Part shown: positions 7,568 to 14,429 of the stretch, piece after piece
Numbering within the stretch: position 1 is the first letter of the stretch
How the letters are laid out: every line of letters begins with the position of its first letter
Origin: Actinokineospora baliensis
Lineage (GTDB): Bacteria > Actinomycetota > Actinomycetes > Mycobacteriales > Pseudonocardiaceae
NCBI RefSeq assembly: GCF_016907695.1
Contig: NZ_JAFBCK010000001.1
Coordinates: 2,108,001 to 2,172,000 of the forward strand
DNA length: 64,000 nt
Direction: 5' to 3'
The notes under the pieces: model-generated
Database searches by the model: none
What the model saw: only the letters and a program-made list of their open reading frames with translations
Told to the model about the DNA's origin: nothing
Position numbers and translations under genes: made by a program

Positions 7568-8578
7568 CTATTCGGCAGTCCGGAGACGAGGGCGCACTGT
7601 CCAGCCTTCCGGCGTCTCGGCCACCGCAACGTCCACGTCGGACAGGCCGGGCTCCCCTTCCTCACGCCACCGATCCCGGAGGGCGGTCAGGCGATCGGCA
7701 CTGCCGGAACTCACGGCGAGCAGCTTGCGGTTACTCAGGCTGAACGCAGCCTGGTCCTCCGTTGCAAGGCCCACGCCCCATCCGAGCGGTCCTCCAGCGC
7801 TGCCCGCGGTGTCGGTTGAGGCCAGAACGTAGGCGGCGAACGAGCGCCAGTCTTCATCCGTTGAGAGGAAGTTGTCCTTTGGTTCGGCCGTGGCGAGTTG
7901 CGCGAGCAGTGTCTCCGCCGAGAGCTCAGGCGCGTCGTGGAGGGTGGTGGCACTCAACCACCAGGGCGGCCCGTCGCCGTTCCCGCGAACGGCATCTACG
8001 AAGCGGATGGGGAGAGCGAAGTTCGTGATCACCTCCGGTGCCATCTCGATGAAGCTGCCCTCGTGCAGTCCGACTTGGTGCACTCCGTCGTCGATGACGC
8101 AACGGACTACCGCGTTGGTTCCAGCCAGGTCGGCGATCTTGACGGGGGTGACCATCAGTGCCCCAGGCCGGGCCTGCTCGACCCACGACTGCGGAATGAC
8201 ATGCGGTGTGACCCAAGCGACGACCCGATCGTAGGGCGCGTCCGCGGGCCAGCCTGCGAAACCGTCGGTGGCGTGGACTGCGACGTTCGTGTGTCCGGCC
8301 TCCTGGTGCAGCAGTCCGGCGCGTGCGACCAGGTCCGGGTCGATGTCCAGTGAGGTGACGTGTCCTGCGGCGCCCACGATTCTCGACACGAGGGCGCCCG
8401 AGTAGCCCGACCCGGTGCCGATCTCCAGGACACGCATACCGGGTTTCAGGTCGAGCAGTTCCAGCATGGCGTAGATGGTCAAGTCGGTGGTCGTCTGTGG
8501 CAGCAAGGACCCGTCGTCGGTCCTGGTCCACCTGTCCTGCTCGACAGCGGCGGCTGCCGCTGCGACTGGCTTGGTCAC
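7568..8578 (-). CDS. Protein-L-isoaspartate O-methyltransferase homologue, lasso peptide tailoring enzyme
   Basis: A 336-residue SAM-dependent methyltransferase. Residues 20-200 match the PCMT fold: LTIYAMLELLDL, then motif I VLEIGTGSGYSGALV (about 50-64) and YDRVVAWVTPHVIP. A C-terminal extension of about 130 residues distinguishes it from the roughly 210-aa housekeeping repair enzyme and fits RiPP-associated members. In lasso clusters these enzymes methylate a core Asp, which then closes to an aspartimide. The precursor here carries Asp6-Thr7, the known target motif. It is the last gene of the operon; its ATG overlaps the B2 stop by four bases. Methyl-donor binding is seen in sequence; the product is inferred. 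Confidence 0.88.
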   Translation of the reverse strand: MTKPVAAAAAAVEQDRWTRTDDGSLLPQTTTDLTIYAMLELLDLKPGMRVLEIGTGSGYSGALVSRIVGAAGHVTSLDIDPDLVARAGLLHQEAGHTNVAVHATDGFAGWPADAPYDRVVAWVTPHVIPQSWVEQARPGALMVTPVKIADLAGTNAVVRCVIDDGVHQVGLHEGSFIEMAPEVITNFALPIRFVDAVRGNGDGPPWWLSATTLHDAPELSAETLLAQLATAEPKDNFLSTDEDWRSFAAYVLASTDTAGSAGGPLGWGVGLATEDQAAFSLSNRKLLAVSSGSADRLTALRDRWREEGEPGLSDVDVAVAETPEGWTVRPRLRTAE

Positions 8579-9012
8579 GTCACGCTCCGGTGCGAAATGG
8601 TCATCAACGTTTGATAGGTGAAGGTAGAATCTGGCTCGCCAAGGGGGTTCCCGGAAGTATCAACAAGCCAGGCATGTACTGCAATCGGGGGTGTCCGGAC
8701 GCCTGTGCGCCACACCACGGTTCTTCCGCAGAGGGCGAGTATCAGGACCCCCGACAAGGAGCGTTCCAGACACGCCAAGCGGACTGGCATCCATCGGCCT
8801 GCCGCATCGAGCGCATCGAGGACTCTGATCACCTGACGGTCGGTCGCTGGTCGGTCAGACTGGTTGACCAGCCAGGTCGTGATTGCGTGGACCCGGTTGA
8901 GCGGAATCGCTTTCACAACAGCTCGCACGAGCAGGGCGACGAGTAGCGCGCCCGCTGTTGACCAGGTGCCAACGCGACGGCCAAGCGGAGGATGCGCCAT
9001 GGGGGTGCTCAC
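8575..9012 (-). CDS. Lasso peptide biosynthesis B2 protein (leader peptidase)
   Basis: A 145-residue transglutaminase-like cysteine protease that removes the lasso leader peptide. The catalytic triad is visible as Cys81 (RLACLERSLSG), His113 (AVHAWLVD) and Asp118. A hydrophobic stretch at 18-35 matches the N-terminal helix of many B2 proteins. The GTG start shares one base with the B1 stop (TAGTG). An internal ATG four codons later is an alternative start. The length and the separate B1 gene are typical of actinobacterial lasso operons, where B is split. Confidence 0.9.
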   Translation of the reverse strand: MSTPMAHPPLGRRVGTWSTAGALLVALLVRAVVKAIPLNRVHAITTWLVNQSDRPATDRQVIRVLDALDAAGRWMPVRLACLERSLSGVLILALCGRTVVWRTGVRTPPIAVHAWLVDTSGNPLGEPDSTFTYQTLMTISHRSVT

Positions 9013-9278
9013 TACTCTGCCCTCACTATGCCGAGGTCGACAAGTTCGTCCAGCCAGGTGAGCAGGTCTCGGCGCGCTCGATCTGCGTCGATACCAAACA
9101 TCGCGGCTACTTCACGGCTCACCGCGGTCTCGTCGCCGTTCAGCTCCACCAAGGCTTGCCACATTCTTCCTGCGGTCGAGTTGCCCTGGTACATGGTCCC
9201 GGATCGGGATTCGATGAGGATGAGCTCGCCGGAGTCGAGGGTGGTCGCCTGAACCCACGGCTCAGGGTAAAAGTGCAC
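9012..9278 (-). CDS. Lasso peptide B1 protein (RiPP recognition element)
   Basis: An 88-residue PqqD-like RRE protein that binds the precursor leader and presents it to B2 and the cyclase. The N-terminal half is beta-rich (ESRSGTMYQGNSTAGRMWQAL) and the C-terminal half is helical (VAAMFGIDADRARRDLLTWLDEL), the PqqD pattern. The GTG start lies inside the end of the cyclase gene, overlapping by 17 bases. The leader it should recognise has the expected Y-x2-P-x-L-x3-G-x5-T pattern. Confidence 0.9.
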   Translation of the reverse strand: MHFYPEPWVQATTLDSGELILIESRSGTMYQGNSTAGRMWQALVELNGDETAVSREVAAMFGIDADRARRDLLTWLDELVDLGIVRAE

Positions 9279-11079
9279 GATTCACCCCGCCATCAGCAGC
9301 CGCACGAAGCCACAGTTCCGCGCCAATTAGAGCATCAAGTGCTCCCAGGTTGATCCGAACCCCACTGGCGCCTCGATGCAGAGCAGTTCGGGCAGCACGG
9401 GCGTCCACCAGGCCCAACGCAGCAAGCGTCGACGAACTCAACAAGTCGTCAATGTCCTTCACGTTGAGCTTGAGCCCTCGGTAGCCGACTTGTGAATAGT
9501 CGCCCTTGGTGCGCCGATTGACGATCTCAGGTGGGAGTAAGTTGCTAGTCGTGGCTCGGAGAATTGGCTTCAGGCTAGCTGGCGTTGTCCGAACCCATGG
9601 CGGAATCGACCAGCAGATCCGAATGATCTCATCGTCCAGGTACGGAGAATGCAAATCGACGCCATCCTCCAATGCCAGACTGACGTCAGCCCGGCGTGTC
9701 CGCGAGTAAGTGTTCAACGAGCTCCACGCCAGGGAATCGCCGATGCCGAATACTCCGGGCGTTGGTGGGACGCGGTGAGTCGCGGCATGAGCGCCAAGTC
9801 GTTGCGCCGCTATCCGCGACGCCTGCGGTGTGGCCCAGTCACCCATGCCTTGCGCGTAGACCCGAGATATCCAGTGCGCCCAACCGGAGGGAGTCGTTTG
9901 GAGACCTTGAACATCGTCGGCCGCACGGACGAGCGCATCCCGGTAGGAGGTGAGATGAACTCTGATAGCCGCACGAATCAGTGCTAGGGCCGGTTGGTGT
10001 CGCAGGCGTGCCCAGCCATTGGCGTGCTGCCACAGAGCGCCGAGAGTGCGGGGCGTTGCAAGATCGGCCAGGTAGGCCGGGACCGAGAGCAGCACGCCGT
10101 CTCCACCATCACCACAGAGATGCACATCAGACCCGTTCGCGGCCACAGCTTGACGCCACCACCGACCCCAAGCGTGCGTCACGGAGTAGGTCGATGGCTC
10201 ATCTGCGAACGGAGCACCGCCGAGGTCTGAGTATGGTAGGACCTCGTCTGGCACGTGCAGCTCTTGATGGTCCAATCCCGCGATGGCCTTAGCGATCTCT
10301 CTCGCTGCTACGCGGTCATCGACACCGTCTACGACAAGCGTAGTGGCGCGAACCGGAGCATCTAGTGCGGCGAGAGCTGCCACTGTTGACGAGTCGAGCC
10401 CTCCGCTTAGGTCTGCTGTGACCAGGCTCGATTGGACTACGCGAGATCGTGTGGCACGTCTCAAGGCAGCATCCAGGCGTTGACTTCCTTCTGCCAGGCT
10501 CAGCCGCGGTTTGTCCAGAACAAGCCACCTGTCCGTCGACACTCGTTTGCCAGCGGCAATGCGCAGAAGCCACCCAGGCCGGACCGCTCGAACGTGCCGC
10601 CAGGGTGAGCCCTCCCACCAGACATCAGAGGCCGAGGACAACTGAAGTCGAGCGATCAACCACTCGTAGTCGACCTCAGTCCTGACCTTGCTGGCGGCGT
10701 GGCCAGCTTCCGACGAAACAATGACCTCGTCATCGCCGATCGCATAGAAGACAGGCAGCTGGCCTGCGAGGTCGCCAGCGACGAGCACTTCATCCTGTAG
10801 GACCGCGAACACCACACGGCTACCGTCGAGCGAACCCAGCGCCTGTACCTCACCCTTGGCTAGGCGGCGTGCAATACCTGCCAGCTCCCGCTCGGGCGTC
10901 GTGACGACCCCAACGAGGAAGAGTTGGCAGCCAGGAACCTCAACGTGAGTGACCTGGCGAGCAGGGCCGGGCTGGCCGTGCCAGAGCCGGAGACGACCGG
11001 CATCGCGCACTGACCAACCCGACCTGACGCCTGAGTCGTGCGGCGCTCGACGGTCAGCCACAGTGGCTGACCACCTCAT
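9262..11079 (-). CDS. Lasso cyclase, asparagine synthetase homologue
   Basis: A 605-residue lasso peptide C protein. The N-terminal 210 residues resemble a glutamine amidotransferase domain that lacks the catalytic Cys2, as usual in lasso cyclases. The synthetase domain contains the PP-loop SGGLDSSTVAAL (about residue 225) that adenylates the side-chain carboxylate. It also has LCGDGGDGVLLSVPAYL (the usual HLCGDGGDxLF region). The enzyme would join Gly1 of the core to Asp9. The ATG at 11079 begins 10 bases after the precursor stop. A strong hairpin covers codons 3-9, so the true start could be slightly further downstream. The domain layout is clear; the exact N-terminus is not. Confidence 0.93.
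   Translation of the reverse strand: MRWSATVADRRAPHDSGVRSGWSVRDAGRLRLWHGQPGPARQVTHVEVPGCQLFLVGVVTTPERELAGIARRLAKGEVQALGSLDGSRVVFAVLQDEVLVAGDLAGQLPVFYAIGDDEVIVSSEAGHAASKVRTEVDYEWLIARLQLSSASDVWWEGSPWRHVRAVRPGWLLRIAAGKRVSTDRWLVLDKPRLSLAEGSQRLDAALRRATRSRVVQSSLVTADLSGGLDSSTVAALAALDAPVRATTLVVDGVDDRVAAREIAKAIAGLDHQELHVPDEVLPYSDLGGAPFADEPSTYSVTHAWGRWWRQAVAANGSDVHLCGDGGDGVLLSVPAYLADLATPRTLGALWQHANGWARLRHQPALALIRAAIRVHLTSYRDALVRAADDVQGLQTTPSGWAHWISRVYAQGMGDWATPQASRIAAQRLGAHAATHRVPPTPGVFGIGDSLAWSSLNTYSRTRRADVSLALEDGVDLHSPYLDDEIIRICWSIPPWVRTTPASLKPILRATTSNLLPPEIVNRRTKGDYSQVGYRGLKLNVKDIDDLLSSSTLAALGLVDARAARTALHRGASGVRINLGALDALIGAELWLRAAADGGVNRALLP
11052..11072 (-). promoter_or_regulatory. Hairpin between lasso precursor and cyclase genes
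   Basis: GGTCAGCCAC and GTGGCTGACC are separated by a single base, giving a 10-bp perfect stem 17 bp downstream of the precursor stop and inside the first cyclase codons. It could be a partial terminator or translation block that lets the precursor be made in excess over the enzymes. Confidence 0.5.
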
Positions 11080-11088
11080 CAGCAGCCG

Positions 11089-11235
11089 TCACCAGTACCG
11101 GGCGGTCTGCATGTCCGCCGTGTCGTGCTCGGCGGTCCCCCGTGTGAGCTCCACCACGTTGCCGACCGCGAACAGCGTCGGAGGCATGTACGAGATGGAA
11201 GCCTGTGTCTGCTCGGGCACTTCGGTCGTGACCAC
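11089..11235 (-). CDS. Lasso peptide precursor
   Basis: A 48-codon gene with a GTG start at 11235, preceded by AGGAAAGGG six bases away; an in-frame stop lies further upstream. The leader (residues 1-32) contains YMPPTLFAVGNVVELT, matching the lasso leader pattern with Thr at position -2. The core is GTAEHDTADMQTARYW (16 residues). Gly1 with Asp9 would give a nine-residue macrolactam ring. Asp6-Thr7 is the motif that is methylated and turned into aspartimide in cellulonodin-2 and lihuanodin. Trp16/Tyr15 or Arg14 may plug the ring. The gene heads the operon A-C-B1-B2-methyltransferase. Confidence 0.93.
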   Translation of the reverse strand: MVTTEVPEQTQASISYMPPTLFAVGNVVELTRGTAEHDTADMQTARYW

Positions 11236-11718
11236 AACGGTCCCTTTCCTGCGCGCCCACCCAGCGATAGATCATGTCGGGACAACCAGGTACGCACAAG
11301 GAAGCGGCACGAGCTGACGGGAACCCGCCACCTTGCTCGTGGCTCTGGTGCTGCGACCTGCGCTCCCTTAGAACGGTCCAGTTGGTCGGAAGATCCACTT
11401 GACATCGGACGACCGGGGTACCGCCGTGCAACTACTGTCTGTGACTTTCCGTGCTGGGAGCTGGCCCGGCTTGTTGCCCTACGAGCGCGACCTGCAACTC
11501 AGGCCCCTGAGCCACTACAGAGTGGTTCTCATGCATTGACGTTAGCTCCACGCACAGGTGGTCCGCGTCCGCGAAGGGCGCGGACCGTTTGCGTTTCGCG
11601 ATCACATTGGGGGTGCAACCCCCAAACCCCGCTCGGGGGCAGGCCCCCGAACCCCCGACCATGGTCGCGTTCGGTGGACGGGTGTGGCGGGGCTGCGAGT
11701 GGGTTGGAGGTGAGGCGA
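11236..11718. other. Gene-free region upstream of the lasso operon, with a hairpin cluster
   Basis: No credible gene was found. The bases next to 11235 must hold the lasso promoter. I see no clear -35/-10 pair, so regulation is unresolved. The half nearer the toxin-antitoxin genes (11560-11650) contains three hairpins in a row, described separately. Confidence 0.5.
11560..11650. terminator. Cluster of three GC-rich hairpins
   Basis: Three stem-loops follow each other: GGTCCGCG/CGCGGACC (11560-11586), TTGGGGG/CCCCCAA with loop TGCAA (11607-11625), and TCGGGGGC/GCCCCCGA with a two-base loop (11633-11650). They separate the divergent lasso and toxin-antitoxin units and may be a terminator block or remnant of a structured RNA. 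Confidence 0.45.
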
Positions 11719-11880
11719 GTGGACGCTTCGTTTATTGAGGGTCAGGCGCAGGAAGTGCGCGGGTTGCTGCCCGCCCCTGATTTCAGTCAGCCTGGGCCGA
11801 GCGCGATGTCCCTCGAAGACGCCATGGACAAGATCGATGGTGAGTACGGCGACGCCCTGGAATTGCTGGGGAGGATCTGA
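11719..11880 (+). CDS. Probable type II antitoxin
   Basis: A 53-residue protein starting at a GTG with GGAGGTGAGG just upstream. It is acidic toward the C-terminus (SLEDAMDKIDGEYGDALELL), as antitoxins that wrap a toxin often are. The 24-bp gap to the Doc-like toxin gene and the conserved order antitoxin-toxin support the call. The DNA-binding N-terminus (DASFIEGQAQEV) is too short to assign to a fold. Confidence 0.65.
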   Translation: MDASFIEGQAQEVRGLLPAPDFSQPGPSAMSLEDAMDKIDGEYGDALELLGRI

Positions 11881-11903
11881 CCCGTTCGCAGTACGCTGTC
11901 TGG

Positions 11904-12278
11904 GTGCGAGCGTGGAGATACCTCACGGCCGATGAGCTGGTCGAACAGGGGCGGCGGTACAAGCTGGGGGCCGTTCGGGACTACGGGGCGCTTGAAGCGT
12001 GCGTGCACTCACCCTCGCGGACCTTCGACGGGGTGGATCTCCATCTCGAGGTGGTGGACAAAGCCGCCGTGATGTGTTTCAACATTGCGCGCACCTACCA
12101 CCCATTTGTCGATGGCAATAAGCGGGCCGCATCGATTGCCTTGCTGGCGACGTGTTACATGAACGGCTTTGTTCCCATGATCACCCAATCGGAGCTCGTG
12201 GCGCTCATCCTGACGGTGGTGCAGGCCGAGGTGACGAAGGATGATCTCGCTGGCTTCCTCCGTGAGAGGTTGACCTAG
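11904..12278 (+). CDS. Doc-type (death-on-curing) toxin
   Basis: A 124-residue Fic-fold protein. The active-site loop reads HPFVDGNKRAAS (about residues 68-79), matching HxFx[D/N]xNKR of Doc kinases, which phosphorylate elongation factor Tu. GNK replaces the ANK of the P1 Doc. The N-terminal helix with RYLTADELVEQGRR is typical. The GTG start at 11904 is inferred from family length. It is paired with the small acidic gene immediately upstream. Confidence 0.88.
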   Translation: MRAWRYLTADELVEQGRRYKLGAVRDYGALEACVHSPSRTFDGVDLHLEVVDKAAVMCFNIARTYHPFVDGNKRAASIALLATCYMNGFVPMITQSELVALILTVVQAEVTKDDLAGFLRERLT

Positions 12279-12322
12279 TCCCCTCGGCGGGGGGTAGACA
12301 GGGGGAGGGGGGAGAGACGATC

Positions 12323-13210
12323 TTGGGGGGTGTGCGGGAGCGGGGGGTTGGGCGCGTTGATGCCTCGGTGGTCATGGGGGCGGTGTTCGGGGTCCCGGGG
12401 TTCGTGAGCAGCTTCGTGGTGGTCGCGCTGGTGGCGGGGGTGATCTCGGCCACGGCGTGGGTTGTGTGGGTGGTGGTGGGGGTCTGGGTGCTCTCGGGGG
12501 GCATCACGTTCTTGCCCGCGGTGGAGTCGGGGCTGGCCAGGCTCATGTTCGACATGCGGGTGCCGACGGCGGTGGAGTTGGGGCGGGTTCGGCCGCTGTG
12601 GGAGTCCGTGTGCGCGGCGGCCGGGGTGGACAGTGCGCGGTACACGCTGTGGGTGGAGCAGTCGAAGGAGCTCAACGCGTTCGCGGCGGGTGGGCGGACG
12701 GTCGCGATCACCCGGCGGGCGCTGGACCTGCCGCCCAGGTCGCTGGAGGCGATCCTGGCGCACGAGTTGGGGCACCACCTGTCCGGGCACTCGCGGGCGT
12801 CGCTGCTGGCCTGGTGGTACGAACTGCCCGCTCAAGCCGCCATTTGGCTGGTGGGCATGGCCATGCGGGTGGTGTTGGTGGTCGCGTCCGCCTTCGCCCG
12901 GTTCGGTAGCGCCGCCGGGGCCCTCGCGGGCGTCCTGCTGGCGCTGACCCTGCTGGTCGGCCTCATCGCGTTGAACCCGTGGCTGCTGCTGATGCCGCTG
13001 CTGAGCCCGCTCCTGGCCTGGTCACGGCGCCTGGGCGAGTACCGGGCGGACGCCACCGCGGCCCGGTTCGGCTACGGCCCCGATCTGGTGAACGTGCTCT
13101 CCGGCTGGCTCTCGGCCGAGCACGGGGTCCGCCGGTCGTTCCGGGTGCGGATGCTGTCCAACCACCCCGCGACCGCGGACCGGATACGGCGACTGCGTGC
13201 GGGGCGCTGA
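12323..13210 (+). CDS. M48-family membrane metalloprotease
   Basis: A 295-residue zinc protease related to HtpX/BlaR-type M48 enzymes. The zinc motif is HELGHH (in ILAHELGHHLSGH, about residue 153) with a third ligand likely in EYRADATAARFGY. Hydrophobic segments at about 27-58 and 185-235 make it an integral membrane protein. The TTG at 12323 follows an AGGGGGGAGAG tract; a GTG at 12332 is an alternative. Related actinobacterial proteases act on membrane or beta-lactam stress signals, but the substrate here is unknown. Confidence 0.85.
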   Translation: MGGVRERGVGRVDASVVMGAVFGVPGFVSSFVVVALVAGVISATAWVVWVVVGVWVLSGGITFLPAVESGLARLMFDMRVPTAVELGRVRPLWESVCAAAGVDSARYTLWVEQSKELNAFAAGGRTVAITRRALDLPPRSLEAILAHELGHHLSGHSRASLLAWWYELPAQAAIWLVGMAMRVVLVVASAFARFGSAAGALAGVLLALTLLVGLIALNPWLLLMPLLSPLLAWSRRLGEYRADATAARFGYGPDLVNVLSGWLSAEHGVRRSFRVRMLSNHPATADRIRRLRAGR

Positions 13211-13232
13211 GTTGCGCCATTAGTGTGACCGC

Positions 13233-14429
13233 ATGGGGGTTGTGCGGCGGCGGGTGCCTTACGCGGCGGCAGTGGTCGCGGTCGGGCTGGTCGTGTTGGC
13301 GGTCAGTTGCTGGTTCATGGGGCGGGGCCTGGGGGTCGACAGCTCCGTCTACCGGGCCGGGGCGTTGACGCTCCTGCGCGGAGACTCCCTCTATGCGCCG
13401 CTGACCACGGGTGAGCCGTGGGCGCCTCCGCTGCCGTTCACCTATCCGCCCATCGCGGGCCTGCTGTTCCTCCCGCTGACGACGCTGCCGTCGCAGCTCG
13501 GGTGGGGTGTGCTTGCCGCGTTGTCCGCGCTCGCGTTGGGCTTCGTGCTGCGGGAGAGCCTGCCGTCCAAGTTCCGGGCTGGTTGGCCGTTCGGTGCGCT
13601 CCTACTGTCGACACTGCTGCTAGAGCCGGTGTGGCGGACCCTTGGCCTGGGGCAGGTCAACCTGTTGCTCATGGCGATGGTGGTCGCGGACGTGCTCCTG
13701 CTAAGAGGCCGTAAGGGGTCCGGGGTCCTCATAGGGATCGCTGCTGCCGTCAAGCTGACCCCGCTGATTTTCGTTGCTCACCTCGCGCTCACCCGCCGGT
13801 GGGCGGACGCGATCCGGGCCCTGGTCACGTTCGCTGCTCTTAACCTCTTCGCCGCGTTTGTCCTGCCACGCGACACGGTGCAGTTCTGGACCGAGGCTTT
13901 GGTGGACGGCAATGACGCCACTACGAACTCGTGGATCGGTAACCAGTCGCTCAACGGGATCTTCCAGCGCCTTACTGGTGAGGACAGCACCGCGCTGGTC
14001 CTGTTCGCCACGACCGCGCTCTTCACCCTCGTACTTGCCGCTGTCGTCGTGCGCCGCCTACACATCAAAGGCGACAACCTCGGGGCGCTGCTCGTCACCG
14101 CTGCCGCTGGGTTGATGGTCAGTCCGGTCTCTTGGACCCACCACTGGGTCTGGGTGGTCCCGCTCGCCGGCTACCTGATCGCGAGGAACATGCAGTGGAG
14201 TCTGCTGGCGCTGGTCGTAGTGTTCACCGGTTGGCAGTTCCGGATGGTGCCAAGCGGTGCTAAGACCGAGTTGAGTTGGACTGCCGCTGACGTGCTCCTA
14301 GGCAACTCTTACCTTCTTGCGGCCCTAGTGGCCCTACCGATCGTGGTCCTGTTGGCTGGGGGAGACCCGGCGCTGCGTGGTCAGGTGAGCCGTGTTGAGC
14401 TTGCGCCAGGCGAGGAACTGAGGAGCTGA
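13233..14429 (+). CDS. GT87-family polyprenyl-phosphate mannosyltransferase
   Basis: A 398-residue polytopic membrane protein with about ten hydrophobic segments. Family features include VDSSVYRAGALTLLRGDSLY near the N-terminus and PFTYPPIAGLLFLPL, where the acidic residue and YPP motif correspond to GT87/DUF2029 alpha-mannosyltransferases such as mycobacterial PimE. It should use a polyprenyl-phosphate sugar outside the membrane to extend a glycolipid or glycan. The stop overlaps the next start (TGATG), so it is coupled to the flavoprotein gene. Confidence 0.82.
   Translation: MGVVRRRVPYAAAVVAVGLVVLAVSCWFMGRGLGVDSSVYRAGALTLLRGDSLYAPLTTGEPWAPPLPFTYPPIAGLLFLPLTTLPSQLGWGVLAALSALALGFVLRESLPSKFRAGWPFGALLLSTLLLEPVWRTLGLGQVNLLLMAMVVADVLLLRGRKGSGVLIGIAAAVKLTPLIFVAHLALTRRWADAIRALVTFAALNLFAAFVLPRDTVQFWTEALVDGNDATTNSWIGNQSLNGIFQRLTGEDSTALVLFATTALFTLVLAAVVVRRLHIKGDNLGALLVTAAAGLMVSPVSWTHHWVWVVPLAGYLIARNMQWSLLALVVVFTGWQFRMVPSGAKTELSWTAADVLLGNSYLLAALVALPIVVLLAGGDPALRGQVSRVELAPGEELRS

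Noticed and set aside
11432..11662. A 76-codon minus-strand frame upstream of the lasso operon
   Set aside because: It is formed by the hairpin cluster and has no ribosome site or coding signature.
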